A stretch of DNA of 53,266 bases from Atopobiaceae bacterium (GTDB lineage: Bacteria; Actinomycetota; Coriobacteriia; Coriobacteriales; Atopobiaceae), in contig JAFUCQ010000140.1 in NCBI GenBank assembly GCA_017459605.1, positions 1-53,266 on the forward strand, read 5' to 3'. A program made the translations under genes and the position numbers. Positions 44,376 to 53,266 of this stretch are shown here, one piece after another; position 1 is the first letter of the stretch; each line of letters starts with the position of its first letter. The notes under the pieces were generated by a model. It saw only the letters and a program-made list of their open reading frames with translations, was not told where the DNA came from and ran no database searches.

Positions 44376-46331
44376 GTGGCTCGCCATATCGCTGTCGCCC
44401 AAAACCATAGGCATCAGGGTATTCTAGGAATACTTGCAAGTTTGTTGGTAGCCCTTATCGTTGCAGTGCTGCTTGAGGCTGGTACGCTCGCAGGGGCACC
44501 AGCGCTGTCTCCTTTGCACTTGTCAGAGTGGAATCTGGTGAGGCTCTTTGTTTTTTTCTTGCTTGCACTCTTTCCCAGTTGGAAGCTCACGGGAATAACG
44601 AAAGAGGATCTCACTGGTCGATGGCGGCAATGGAGTGCTGAGAAAAGCAAACCATTCATGCGAGCTGTAGGCAAATCTGTGCTTGCGCTCGTGGCGGGCA
44701 TGCTGTTTGGTGAGATTATTGCTTTGGTGAGCAGTAGATCTGGGCTTTTAACAGATTCTCGTCTCAGTATTGTTGCCTCAGCTATTACAGTCCCAGCACT
44801 TCTCATTTTGTTAAATCGAAAACTCTGCCTTAAGCGGGTGGAGTGGGGTTACTTAGCGATTGCGCTTCCTGTTGGAACAGCCCTGTGCCTTCTCATGCCT
44901 CAAGCAGCAGAAATTAGTTTTGATGGTCAAACGCATTTCAATTGCGCTCAAGCGATGTCTTATGTTTTAGACGCGGAGTACACAGGAGCAGATCGCATCA
45001 TGACATGGGCGGGCACGGGTATCGGTGCGCTCACAGGGTTAGAAATGGAAGAGGGAACTGAGTTTGTTTCTGTAGAACTAGGAGCGCGAGAAGTTCCGTA
45101 TCCCCATGCAGATCAAAGTGAACAAGCTCATGAGAAAGCTCGTCAGATTATTGAAGATGCTGAGGTCATAGAGGGCCTCAAGGTTCTCAGTGGGCCACAG
45201 CGCTTGGGTGGTGTGTATGTATCGGCTCGCAACCTTGGGCTTATTCCTAATGCTATTGGGTTGTGGATTGGCAGATTGTTGGGGCTTGGTCCAAGCTTGC
45301 GCTTTGTTTTAGGACGGCTTGCCAATCTGTATTTCTATGCAATCATGTTCTTTTTTGCAATACGTCAGATGAAAAGCTCAAAGCTCGTTATGGTTGTGTT
45401 GGGCTTGATTCCAAGTTCTTTGTTATTGGCTGCAAATTACTCGTACGATCCATGGCACATATCCCTTATTGCTCTTGCTTTTGCAAGCTTCGTTGGACTT
45501 ATGCAGAGCGAGCGAGAAATAAGTGCAACAGATGTCTGGAAAGTTCTCGTTCCCTTTACTTTGGGAGCACTTGTGAAGGCGGTTGTCTTCCCACTTGCTC
45601 TCGTCTTTTTGATGGTTCCTCAGAAGCGTTTTAGCAGCAATACAGACTGTCGACGCTGGAGAATGGCGATAGGCACCATGATTGCTCTTCCTGTGCTTGG
45701 AATCTTGACTGCTGTTGTCCTCTCGAGTTTGAAACCAGACAGCACAGTTCTTGCAAGCGTTCTAAGCTCAGATATGCGTGGCGGAGAAATGGTAAGTGCA
45801 TCTGGGCAGATTGCCTATATCGTTGGACATCCCCTTGAGACGTTGAGAAACATTGGAAGTCTCATAGCAGGCATGCTCAACCCTGCTATTTCTCTCATTG
45901 GTTTAGGAGCAAGTGATGAGAACCTTGTTTACTATTCTCCCTATCTTGTCCCCACCTTCGCACCACTGACAGAGGTATGCGCCCTGTTCGCATCGACGCT
46001 CCTTATAGGCATCTCTTTTATGGATAGAAGCGATGAAGATAAAAACTATACACAAGCATCAATAAAAGTTATGAGTACCTGTGGGTTTATTGTCTCGTTT
46101 GCTTTTATTGCCCTCGCGCTCTACATCACGTTCACCGATGTCGGGAGAAACACCATATCAGGGGTACAGTATCGTTACCTGCTGCCGCTGTTGCCTGCCG
46201 TGTTTTTGATTGTGTTCAATACGAGAGTGGGGAGAAAAGCAGAGCTGTCTTGGTTGCCCGCGATAACGTATGCTGCTGAACTCGTTCTGTGGACACTTGT
46301 TTTGATCAATTCTTTTGTCGTGTGGTTTTAG
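44376..46331 (+). CDS. DUF2142-like polytopic membrane protein
   Basis: About 651 residues, from GTG 44376 with AAGGTG 4 nt upstream, 8 nt after the rfbB stop; upstream in-frame starts lie inside rfbB. I count about 11 hydrophobic spans, with an outer loop holding FDGQTHFNCAQAMSY, comparable to the PDExxHF motif of DUF2142 proteins. Such proteins are probable lipid-linked sugar transferases of the GT-C type or polymer-handling membrane proteins in wall glycan loci. No reaction can be assigned. A paralogue lies at 47810. Confidence 0.7.
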   Translation: MARHIAVAQNHRHQGILGILASLLVALIVAVLLEAGTLAGAPALSPLHLSEWNLVRLFVFFLLALFPSWKLTGITKEDLTGRWRQWSAEKSKPFMRAVGKSVLALVAGMLFGEIIALVSSRSGLLTDSRLSIVASAITVPALLILLNRKLCLKRVEWGYLAIALPVGTALCLLMPQAAEISFDGQTHFNCAQAMSYVLDAEYTGADRIMTWAGTGIGALTGLEMEEGTEFVSVELGAREVPYPHADQSEQAHEKARQIIEDAEVIEGLKVLSGPQRLGGVYVSARNLGLIPNAIGLWIGRLLGLGPSLRFVLGRLANLYFYAIMFFFAIRQMKSSKLVMVVLGLIPSSLLLAANYSYDPWHISLIALAFASFVGLMQSEREISATDVWKVLVPFTLGALVKAVVFPLALVFLMVPQKRFSSNTDCRRWRMAIGTMIALPVLGILTAVVLSSLKPDSTVLASVLSSDMRGGEMVSASGQIAYIVGHPLETLRNIGSLIAGMLNPAISLIGLGASDENLVYYSPYLVPTFAPLTEVCALFASTLLIGISFMDRSDEDKNYTQASIKVMSTCGFIVSFAFIALALYITFTDVGRNTISGVQYRYLLPLLPAVFLIVFNTRVGRKAELSWLPAITYAAELVLWTLVLINSFVVWF

Positions 46332-46389
46332 CACCATGGTCGCGCTTGTATCGCTGCTAACGTAAAGCCGTCGCGCTATTATTAAGGAC

Positions 46390-47790
46390 ATGGATAAGAA
46401 GTCAATCATCAACGATACACTTGTCGCATTCCTCTCCCAAGGGGTGGGAATGTTTCTGTCTGTCATCCAGTCGCTCCTTATTCCAAAAATACTCGGTGTG
46501 GCTGAATTTGGATATTGGCAACTGTTTATCTTTTATTCCAGCTATGTAGGACTCTTTCATCTTGGGCTTAATGACGGCGTGTACCTCATTGCAGGAGGGC
46601 AAACACGAGACAAGATTGATAAGGCGAGTATCAAGTCTCAGTTTATAGCGGGTGCAGCGTATCAACTAATCTTTGCAGCAGTCATTGTTTTCATTGCTCT
46701 CAGTGGAGGCTTTGGCGCTGAGCGTGAGTTTGTTATTGCATGTACGGGGCTATTTCTTGTCATAAAAAATACAGCAACTTATCTCATGTATGTGCTGCAA
46801 GCGATGAATGAAACAAAAAAATCATCGTATTCCGTCATACTAGAGCGGCTTATCTTTTTAGTGCCACTTGCTGTTTTGCTGGTGACACGAACGACGGATT
46901 TCAGACCGTACGTGTTGTCTTATCTTTTTTCAAGTCTCGCCCAGCTTTTGTACTGTCTTTGGAACGTCCGAGACTTTATCAGCGCGGGGCGTTTTTCTCC
47001 ACAAGAAGCTCTGGGCAGTTGTGCCACCAGTATTCGTGTGGGAATAAAGCTCATGATTGCTAATCTAGCAAGTCAGTTAATCCTAGGCATTGCTCGGCTG
47101 ATTATTGATTTTGAGTGGGGAATTGAAACTTTTAGTCAGCTATCGCTGGCGCTCTCTTTGGTAACGTTCTTTCTCGCATTTGTTATTTCGGCGAGTATGG
47201 TGCTGTTTCCAGCACTGCGACAAGGCACTGATGCAGAGGTACGGAGCTTCTTCGGTAGTGCACGTACGCTCATGGGCCTAGTTTTTCCTCTCGTCTACCT
47301 GCTTTACTATCCGATGGTTTGGCTCTTGGGGATGTGGCTGCCTGCCTACGCAGAAAGCTTTATCTTTTTTGCCTATCTCATTCCAATATGCGTATTCGAC
47401 AGCAAGATGAATATTGCCAGCACAACCTTTTTCAAGGTCAAGCGTATGGAAAAAACCCTTCTCATCATAAATGTAGCCACAGCACTCATAAGTACCTTAC
47501 TTGTAATAATTGGGGCAACACTGCTGCATTCAATACACTTCTTGATTGGATCTGTTGTGGTGGCGATTATAGGCAGAAGTCTCGTTTCGGAGCATATAGT
47601 CGAACGGGAATTGAGCCTAGAGCCAGACCTCATATCTTGGGGGGAAATTGTACTTACGGTTTTGTTCATGGTGTCGGTGGTTTTTCTTCCTGCACCATTG
47701 GGTTTTCTTACAAGCACAGTTGCATACGGAGCTTTCCTATGGGTTAATAGAAAGCGACTACAAGGGTTTATTAAGGGCATGAGGTCTTAG
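46390..47790 (+). CDS. Wzx-type polysaccharide flippase
   Basis: A 466-residue polytopic protein with about 12 to 14 hydrophobic spans, of the MATE/PST polysaccharide-exporter superfamily. The N-terminus (LVAFLSQGVGMFLSVIQSL and LGVAEFGYWQLFIFYSSY) is typical of Wzx O-antigen flippases. It should move undecaprenol-linked saccharide across the membrane. AAGGAC lies directly before ATG 46390. Fits between two DUF2142-type proteins and GT2 enzymes. Confidence 0.85.
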   Translation: MDKKSIINDTLVAFLSQGVGMFLSVIQSLLIPKILGVAEFGYWQLFIFYSSYVGLFHLGLNDGVYLIAGGQTRDKIDKASIKSQFIAGAAYQLIFAAVIVFIALSGGFGAEREFVIACTGLFLVIKNTATYLMYVLQAMNETKKSSYSVILERLIFLVPLAVLLVTRTTDFRPYVLSYLFSSLAQLLYCLWNVRDFISAGRFSPQEALGSCATSIRVGIKLMIANLASQLILGIARLIIDFEWGIETFSQLSLALSLVTFFLAFVISASMVLFPALRQGTDAEVRSFFGSARTLMGLVFPLVYLLYYPMVWLLGMWLPAYAESFIFFAYLIPICVFDSKMNIASTTFFKVKRMEKTLLIINVATALISTLLVIIGATLLHSIHFLIGSVVVAIIGRSLVSEHIVERELSLEPDLISWGEIVLTVLFMVSVVFLPAPLGFLTSTVAYGAFLWVNRKRLQGFIKGMRS

Positions 47791-47809
47791 CGCCTGTCAC
47801 TGGGTGGTG

Positions 47810-49522
47810 ATGATGGAAAATCTAATCAACAGAGAAGGCAATTCTCCAAAGCATTTTGCACACGAGACTCTAAGCGATGTGCCCCAACATGACCAAACCA
47901 GCTTATCCCGTCAAAGAAAACTCAACCTCATCGTTACGATCGCATGCGCACTCGTTGTTTTAGGTTTTGGAATCGCCTCGTTTGCGCAAACAGGTGATGT
48001 TAGAAACCTCATGATTGCTGGACTCGGCCTGATTATCACGCTATTGGCTGGACTTGGAGCGCTTATAAGCAATAACAACCATCGCATAGTTGAGGGAGTT
48101 ATCTTTCCTGCGGTCATGCTTATAACCGCAACGGTGTACGCCTTGTTTTTCCCCATATCTACCGTGCCCGATGAGGGTTACCATTTCATGCATGCGTATA
48201 CCTATGCCAACTATGTCTACCCGGGTAGAGAGCTTGATAACATCCGCGTGGTTGATTTAGCTTTTCTGGAAGATGAGAGCCTATCGGGCGGAGAGATAAT
48301 AAACGGGAGGCTCAATCCAAGTACGGTTGATGATGTGCGCTGGGATGCTCTTGTTGAAAAGAACGTACTTGTTACGGACAATCATGGTGAAACAAAGTAC
48401 GAGGATTTGCAGTGGGCAATTAACCTATCCACGGATCTACCTCAAGTAAGACTTCCAGCTGCAGCAGGAATCATCTTGGCACGAGCGGTGGGTCTTGGCC
48501 CAATACCCTTATTCTATCTGGGACGACTATTTACGCTCATTTATAGTGCGATACTCATAATTGCTGCCGTCAAGATAACTCCGATAGGAAAAAATCCAAT
48601 GATGGCAACCGCACTGCTCCCAATAACGCTTCAACAGCTTGCGTCATACTCATACGATGGACCGATTATCGGACTGTCTTTTCTCTACTTTGCACTCATT
48701 ATGAGAATCTGTGCACGAGAGTCGTATTTATCTGCAGCTGAGGGAGCAGGACTGTTTCTTGTGGGCGCCTTGCTTGCTCCTTGTAAGGTGGTTTATTCGG
48801 CACTTCTATTGCTTGCCTTGTTTATCCCAAAAAAGCGTTTTACTTCCCGGGCACACGAAATAGCATTTAAGGCAAGCGCCATAGTCTTACCGTTCGCCGT
48901 GGGGCTTCTCATGCGGCAAGCGCAAATCAACAGTCTAACGGGGGTGCAGTATCTGGAGCGTCCCACCGGGCTTCCTCAAAACCGCAGATGGAATGCAAAC
49001 CTCAATGAGTACGAGTATGGAACATTCTATTCACTCATTGATTTCGTAGATAATCCGCTGCAGTTTGTGTACATCATGGGCAACAGCTTAATCTCTTCAA
49101 TGGGGCTCTATGTAGGGTCTGCTGTTGGATCTTTGCTCGGCAACATGGAAGCATCAATCGCGCTTCCTCACTACATGTGGATACCGCTGGTTCTCATCCT
49201 AGCTCTCACGATTTTTGGGGATTCATACGATAATCTCTACCCAAGCATGGTGCAACGAGGGATTTTTGTGCTTGTGAGCGTGTTAGTGGTTTCTGCGACT
49301 ATGGCTGCCATGTTGTTTGGCTACACCTTTTCTGGAGAAACAATTATCAAAGGAGTGCAGGGCAGATACTTTTTGCAAATAATGCCGTTTTTGCTGCTTG
49401 CTTTTCGACCGCAACGACCACGTTTCCCCATTGCACTTGATGCATCTCTCTGCATAATCTTGAGCTCAGCATCATTTGTTGTTCTAAACTACATAGCTAC
49501 AGTAATAATCATGACGAACTAA
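47810..49522 (+). CDS. DUF2142 family membrane protein
   Basis: About 570 residues with 11 or so spans. The outer-loop motif STVPDEGYHFMHAYTY is the DUF2142 hallmark, with an acidic pair as in GT-C glycosyltransferases. GGGTGG lies 4-9 nt upstream of two adjacent ATGs (47810 and 47813); GTG 47804 in the same frame is less likely. The start follows the flippase stop by 19 nt, so these are probably co-transcribed. Sequence differs well from the first DUF2142-like protein at 44376, so they may act on different sugars. Confidence 0.8.
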   Translation: MMENLINREGNSPKHFAHETLSDVPQHDQTSLSRQRKLNLIVTIACALVVLGFGIASFAQTGDVRNLMIAGLGLIITLLAGLGALISNNNHRIVEGVIFPAVMLITATVYALFFPISTVPDEGYHFMHAYTYANYVYPGRELDNIRVVDLAFLEDESLSGGEIINGRLNPSTVDDVRWDALVEKNVLVTDNHGETKYEDLQWAINLSTDLPQVRLPAAAGIILARAVGLGPIPLFYLGRLFTLIYSAILIIAAVKITPIGKNPMMATALLPITLQQLASYSYDGPIIGLSFLYFALIMRICARESYLSAAEGAGLFLVGALLAPCKVVYSALLLLALFIPKKRFTSRAHEIAFKASAIVLPFAVGLLMRQAQINSLTGVQYLERPTGLPQNRRWNANLNEYEYGTFYSLIDFVDNPLQFVYIMGNSLISSMGLYVGSAVGSLLGNMEASIALPHYMWIPLVLILALTIFGDSYDNLYPSMVQRGIFVLVSVLVVSATMAAMLFGYTFSGETIIKGVQGRYFLQIMPFLLLAFRPQRPRFPIALDASLCIILSSASFVVLNYIATVIIMTN

Positions 49523-49581
49523 TTCTCGTCATATTGTGCAAGCCGAATGAGACGAGCGAAGAAGCAGGACGGATATCCTCA

Positions 49582-50541
49582 ATGGCGGAAGAACTGTATA
49601 AACAAGAGAAACCGCGCGTGCTTGTCATGATGGCAACGTACAATGGCCAAGAGTTCTTGTCAGAGCAGATTGAAAGCATCTTGCGTCAAGAAGACGTGCT
49701 CGTTACGCTGCGTATTTGTGATGATATCTCGTCCGATGATAGCTTTGCGATTTGTGAGGAATACGCAAATAAGTACAGCAACGTTATTGCTACACAGAAC
49801 CAGCGCCGCAAAGGTGTGGGCGAGAACTTTATGCAAATGGTTTATGAGGACATCGCTCTCGACTGTGATTATTTTGCTTTTTCAGATCAGGATGATGTTT
49901 GGTTGCCCAATAAGCTCAAGGCGGCTGTAAGTGCTCTCAAGAACACTCATTCCTCAGACGAGCCCACATTGTATTTTTCAGACATGGTGAACTTTTCCGA
50001 TAAGGGCGAGTGGCGAGAGCTTGCAGGTTTTGAGCTATGTGAGCAGAAACCCTACACTTTGTTGCTGAGAAACTGGGTGGACGGCTGTTCGATGGTCTTT
50101 AACAAAGCGCTCTTGATGTTGTTGAGATCCAAACGGCCAACTAGCTGGCCTCGCTATCATGATGTTTGGGTGCATATGGTTGCACGTTTTTGCGGAAGCG
50201 TTATCGGTGATTATTCACACGTTCATGCCCGTCGGCGTCTTCATGGCGCAAACACTGTGGGCGGTCACAGTAGGGGCTTTGCGTCGACTCAGGACGCCGT
50301 TGCATCCTTTAGAAACCTTTTCACACCATCACAACACCCAATGGTAAATATGGCAAAAATGTTCCTTGCTGAATACTCGCAGGAGATGCGAGATTCAGAC
50401 CAAAAGCACATCCAAGCTTTCGTTGACAATAGTGAGTCGATAAAAGGAAGATTCAGAATCGCATTGAGCAAAGATTACTGGCTGCCTTCGCTTCGATCTC
50501 GGATGCTTATGGGTTTGGCTGAGGTGCTCAATAGGCACTAA
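49582..50541 (+). CDS. GT2 glycosyltransferase, rhamnosyltransferase-like
   Basis: About 319 residues from ATG 49582 (TTG 49534 would add 16 residues; neither has a strong binding site). Single GT2 domain: VLVMMATYNGQEFLSEQIES at the start, CDDISSDDS, then AFSDQDDVWLPNKL with the DxD region near residue 100, and YHDVWVHM in the second half. The MATYNG and SDQDDVW motifs are typical of RgpB/WbbL-like rhamnosyltransferases of Gram-positive wall polysaccharide loci. Its end overlaps the convergent DUF2304 gene by 4 nt. Confidence 0.85.
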   Translation: MAEELYKQEKPRVLVMMATYNGQEFLSEQIESILRQEDVLVTLRICDDISSDDSFAICEEYANKYSNVIATQNQRRKGVGENFMQMVYEDIALDCDYFAFSDQDDVWLPNKLKAAVSALKNTHSSDEPTLYFSDMVNFSDKGEWRELAGFELCEQKPYTLLLRNWVDGCSMVFNKALLMLLRSKRPTSWPRYHDVWVHMVARFCGSVIGDYSHVHARRRLHGANTVGGHSRGFASTQDAVASFRNLFTPSQHPMVNMAKMFLAEYSQEMRDSDQKHIQAFVDNSESIKGRFRIALSKDYWLPSLRSRMLMGLAEVLNRH

Positions 50542-50957
50542 TTGTTGCTCGTGGGGTTAGTGTCATTGTGTGAGGGTGGTGGAGTTCTTCGCGCTCCTTG
50601 TTCTTGTTCTTCCCCTTGTTCTTGCTCCAACTTTTTTTGCAAGAGAGCAATCTGCTGGATAAGCATGCGAATATCACGTGATTGCCAACTCACAATAACG
50701 GTAAGCGAAAGACTCACTGCGAAGAGTCCTGCGAGAGCTGCAAAGAATACAAAGTTTGAAGCGAGCTCGATTCCGAGTAGTCCTTTTAGAAAGGTGACAG
50801 AACCCGGGAAAATGGCAGATAACAAAAAGGCAAGACCTATGGCAAGCCAGAGCAATGAGTATTTAAGCTGAAGTCGTCCATGACGCACCAAGCGAGCAAC
50901 TACAGCAAAAAAGACAAGAGAAAATATAATAAGCAGGACTCTGAGTTTTATAGACAT
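50538..50957 (-). CDS. DUF2304 small membrane protein
   Basis: About 139 residues from ATG 50957 (AGGTGA 5 nt upstream; GTG 50966 is an alternative). Three hydrophobic spans (about 5-22, 35-50, 65-90) then a coiled-coil-like, Glu/Gln-rich tail. This is the DUF2304 layout, nearly always beside a GT2 of the dolichol-phosphate mannosyltransferase type, as here, suggesting that it is a membrane partner of that enzyme. The GT2 stop is a few nt upstream, so the two are one operon. Confidence 0.8.
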   Translation of the reverse strand: MSIKLRVLLIIFSLVFFAVVARLVRHGRLQLKYSLLWLAIGLAFLLSAIFPGSVTFLKGLLGIELASNFVFFAALAGLFAVSLSLTVIVSWQSRDIRMLIQQIALLQKKLEQEQGEEQEQGARRTPPPSHNDTNPTSNN

Positions 50958-50962
50958 AGCAA

Positions 50963-51679
50963 TCACCTATTTCGCGCATTTCTACTGCCAAAGCCCTCTA
51001 TAAAAACTGCAAGAGAGACTTTAACCATGTAATAAATGCTCTTTAAGGGGCTAATCGAGGAAACCCCTCCTTGGCGCTCACGCATGCTAACAGGAACTTC
51101 CTTGATGGAAAGACCAGCCCTATGTGCCCTGACAATGGATTCAGGCTCAGGGTAGTCGTAGGGATAGGTCCTCGCAAAAAGGCTGATGGCTCGCTTCCCA
51201 CATGCTCTAAAGCCAGAGGTCGAATCGTAAATGGTAAGTCCTGATATAAGTTGGATACAGAGACGCAGCCACGTAATGCCTGTGCGCCTCATTACTGTGG
51301 ATGTGAAGCCCTGAGTCTGTTCAACAAAGCGAGAGCCAATAACAAGGTCAGCTCCGTCTTCTATGCCTTGAACGAGCTGAGGAACATAGCTGATATCGTG
51401 TTGACCGTCACCATCGACCTGAATATCTATGTCATAACCATTTTGCAAAGCATATTGGTGTCCCAATTGGACAGCTCCGCCAATCCCCAGATTGCGGGGG
51501 AGATTAATGAGGTTAATACCAGCCTCTTGACATATCTCAGCGGTCTTGTCGGTGGAGCCATCGTTGACAACAATATAGTCGTAGCCGCTGCTACGTATGG
51601 TGTCAACAACGCCGAGGATTGACTCTTCCTCATTGTAAGCAGGTATGATGAGTAAAACCTTCACTGCTATAGCCGCCAT
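50963..51679 (-). CDS. GT2 glycosyltransferase, polyprenyl-phosphate sugar transferase-like
   Basis: A 238-residue protein. It has VLLIIPAYNEEESI at the start, VVNDGSTDKTAEIC, then IQVDGDGQHDISYVP with the DxD-type site and GSRFVEQTQGF; these are dolichyl-phosphate mannose synthase-like features without the extra membrane anchor seen in GtrB. It should load a sugar onto undecaprenyl phosphate for GT-C enzymes such as the DUF2142 proteins. ATG 51679 or GTG 51664 are both possible starts. Followed on the same strand by the DUF2304 gene. Confidence 0.88.
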   Translation of the reverse strand: MAAIAVKVLLIIPAYNEEESILGVVDTIRSSGYDYIVVNDGSTDKTAEICQEAGINLINLPRNLGIGGAVQLGHQYALQNGYDIDIQVDGDGQHDISYVPQLVQGIEDGADLVIGSRFVEQTQGFTSTVMRRTGITWLRLCIQLISGLTIYDSTSGFRACGKRAISLFARTYPYDYPEPESIVRAHRAGLSIKEVPVSMRERQGGVSSISPLKSIYYMVKVSLAVFIEGFGSRNARNR

Positions 51680-51723
51680 CCTCTGTGGCTCAAAACCCGA
51701 AAAGGGGAGAATTGAGCCCTTAC

Positions 51724-51752
51724 GCTATCATGCACAATAATGACACGATAGC
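51724..51752. promoter_or_regulatory. inverted repeat in the divergent region before licD
   Basis: GCTATC (51724-51729) and GATAGC (51747-51752), extendable by TG/CA past one mismatch, with AGTTTTT after it. It lies between the minus-strand GT2 gene and the plus-strand LicD gene. It may be an operator or a hairpin; evidence is weak. Confidence 0.3.
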
Positions 51753-51842
51753 AGTTTTTGATAGGCAGGACATGCGGTGTGTTGTATTGTCAGAACGAGC
51801 CGTAGTGTCTGATGCTAAATAACAGGTGAGAGGGGACAGGGA

Positions 51843-52700
51843 TTGCAAACACCAGCCGTATATGAGCAGTCTGTCTTGGAGCGTTTGCAGGCTGTCATTC
51901 TTGATATTCTCGTAGCTATTGATCAGATTTGTCGAGACAACAACCTTACCTATTTCCTCGATGGAGGCACGCTACTTGGTGCCGTGCGTCATGAGGGGTT
52001 TATTCCATGGGACGATGATGTGGATATCTCGATGCCATACGAAGACTACTTTCGTTTTATTGAGATTGCTCCGAACGCCTTACCTAAAGGTCTGAGCCTG
52101 CATCGAGCCGATAATACAAGCGGTATGACAGCTCTTTGGACGAAAGTATATAAGGATGGAACTCGATTCATCGACAGCGATAATTATCAAGCGGGCTGCA
52201 ATCAGGGCATTTTTGTAGATGTGTTTCCCTTTATACGACTCGAAAATGGCGACCGCGCTGCTCGCAATCAACATCGCAAAGCAGTCATGTGGCAATCACT
52301 GTCGTATCTTCATCACATTTCTCGTCCAACATGGGTTGATAGAGGAGGCTCAGCTAAGGTATATGGGACACTATTCAAGCTCGCTCACGCAAGTGTTGCA
52401 CGCCCATGGAAGCCAGCCACCTTGCTTCAAAAATATGAGACGGCTATCAATACACGTAACCCAGGGAACTACTGGACAAATCCCTCGTGGCTGAAGCTCA
52501 TTCGACTGCCAGACAACGCAATTCTTCCTGCGCGAGAACTCAAGTTTGAAGGCGCTTATTTTTATGCGCCACAGGACCCCGACGTTTGTCTGCGGGAGCA
52601 CTATGGCGATTACATGAAGCTACCAGAGCCTGAAAAGCGACACACCCATACACCTCTTGTTCTTGACTTTGGTGATGGGATAAATGTAGTTAGTTCATAA
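51843..52700 (+). CDS. LicD family phosphotransferase
   Basis: A 285-residue protein of the LicD/nucleotidyltransferase-fold family, which transfers phosphocholine or a similar phosphate group to surface glycans. The N-terminal motif DGGTLLGAVRHEGFIPWDDD, then DVDISMP, holds the metal-binding Asp residues. TTG 51843 is the best start, with AGAGGGG about 7 nt upstream; there is no nearby ATG in frame. Fits with the sulfatase-fold protein in decorating the polysaccharide. Confidence 0.87.
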   Translation: MQTPAVYEQSVLERLQAVILDILVAIDQICRDNNLTYFLDGGTLLGAVRHEGFIPWDDDVDISMPYEDYFRFIEIAPNALPKGLSLHRADNTSGMTALWTKVYKDGTRFIDSDNYQAGCNQGIFVDVFPFIRLENGDRAARNQHRKAVMWQSLSYLHHISRPTWVDRGGSAKVYGTLFKLAHASVARPWKPATLLQKYETAINTRNPGNYWTNPSWLKLIRLPDNAILPARELKFEGAYFYAPQDPDVCLREHYGDYMKLPEPEKRHTHTPLVLDFGDGINVVSS

Positions 52701-52807
52701 GTTCAAGCATATCGAAGAGAAGTAGGGTTGATAGACAAGCTGTTTATGCGCAGTGCTAAACGGCAGGTACTTCTCACGAGGGCACCGTAATTACATAAGG
52801 AGTAAAT

Positions 52808-53266
52808 ATGCAGGAGCAAGACCTACCAGAAATACAGAACAAACGAGACACTTCTATCCAGCTCAGCATCATTGTGCCTGTATATAACGCAGAACAGTAT
52901 CTCGATGAGTGTGTGAATAGCATTTTGTCTCAGAGTTATCAAAATATTGAACTTATTCTGGTGGATGATGGCTCGCAAGATTCATCCCCGCAAATGTGTG
53001 ATGAATACAGTGAAAATGATTGCCGTGTAATAGTTATCCACCAGCCAAATGCTGGAACAAGTGCTGCGAGAAACAGTGGCATTGCTCATGCGACCGGCGA
53101 GTATATAACCTTTGTTGACAATGATGATTTCCTGATGACCGGAGACTGCATTAAAAAGCTTATGGAGCGTGTTGATAGCGAACGTCCAGATGTCCTCATG
53201 CACATGAATCGAGTCTTCAATAGTGCGACTGGTGAGTTTCTTCCGAGTCGTGATACAAAACTGGTA
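52808..53266 (+). CDS. GT2 glycosyltransferase, 3' end outside the window
   Basis: Partial: 153 codons from ATG 52808 (AAGGAG 5 nt upstream) to the window edge with no stop. GT2 N-terminal motifs are LSIIVPVYNAEQYLDECVNS, LVDDGSQDSS, NAGTSAARNSGI and FVDNDDFLM. The active-site DxD region is NDD near residue 102. Last visible gene of the wall-polysaccharide locus; acceptor unknown. Confidence 0.9.
   Translation, partial: MQEQDLPEIQNKRDTSIQLSIIVPVYNAEQYLDECVNSILSQSYQNIELILVDDGSQDSSPQMCDEYSENDCRVIVIHQPNAGTSAARNSGIAHATGEYITFVDNDDFLMTGDCIKKLMERVDSERPDVLMHMNRVFNSATGEFLPSRDTKLV

Overview
The window looks like a chromosomal segment of an anaerobic, low-to-mid GC actinobacterium of the Coriobacteriia, most likely Atopobiaceae (Lancefieldella/Atopobium or Olsenella-like). 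The reasons are the large Gram-positive surface proteins with sortase-type tails, a GlgC/GlgD-type glycogen operon, Tat-lipoprotein flavodoxins, an Nramp-related transporter beside an MgtE-like protein, and the remnant of a DUF4143-type ATPase start. The genus is inference from gene content; no rRNA or tRNA gene is present to confirm it. No prophage, insertion sequence, transposase or CRISPR array was seen.

Layout. 1-6.3 kb: a 2030-residue secreted, pilin-like adhesin. 6.5-12.2 kb: envelope and stress genes (CNNM/CorC-type CBS protein, a stand-alone cyanophycin-synthetase N-domain protein, a YtxH protein, a double PRC-barrel protein, a membrane-anchored polysaccharide deacetylase). 12.4-15.6 kb, minus strand: a two-gene operon of an MgtE-like protein and an Nramp-family transporter whose metal-site residues fit magnesium rather than manganese/iron. 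16.0-18.7 kb: cupin, cytosolic flavodoxin, exported lipoprotein flavodoxin and a DUF4405 membrane protein, probably a redox module. 18.7-21.8 kb: a repeat-rich intergenic region and a large lipase-like surface protein with an LPNTA tail. 22.0-25.7 kb: HAD phosphatase, Rrf2 regulator, a non-canonical MutY-like glycosylase, a repeat block, and endonuclease III. 26.1-35.5 kb: glycogen metabolism (glgP, glgC, glgD, glgA, and a degenerate GH13-GH77 fusion). 35.6-53.3 kb: a cell-wall polysaccharide locus with repeated GT2 glycosyltransferases, dTDP-rhamnose genes rfbD and rfbB, a phosphoglycerol-transferase-like sulfatase-fold protein, two DUF2142 membrane proteins, a Wzx-type flippase, a DUF2304/GT2 pair, LicD, and a GT2 that runs off the end.

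How the parts fit. The glycogen operon has synthesis (GlgC/D/A) and breakdown (GlgP, MalQ) together; no branching enzyme lies in the window. The final 17 kb should build, flip and decorate a rhamnose-containing wall polysaccharide, with LicD and the sulfatase-fold protein adding phosphate-linked substituents. The two surface proteins would be anchored by sortases encoded elsewhere.

The most unusual points are: (a) the stand-alone CphA N-domain protein retaining an HxxEH motif; (b) the Nramp-like transporter with DAGG and Ala-Pro-Trp in place of DPGN and Met-Pro-His, co-transcribed with an MgtE-like protein that has lost the pore motifs; (c) a GH13 domain without catalytic residues fused to an intact GH77; (d) a MutY-like enzyme with Glu for the catalytic Asp and no iron-sulphur cysteines; (e) several short tandem or inverted repeat systems in intergenic DNA, including three copies of a roughly 25-bp motif in mixed orientation and nine perfect copies of a 10-bp unit before rfbB.
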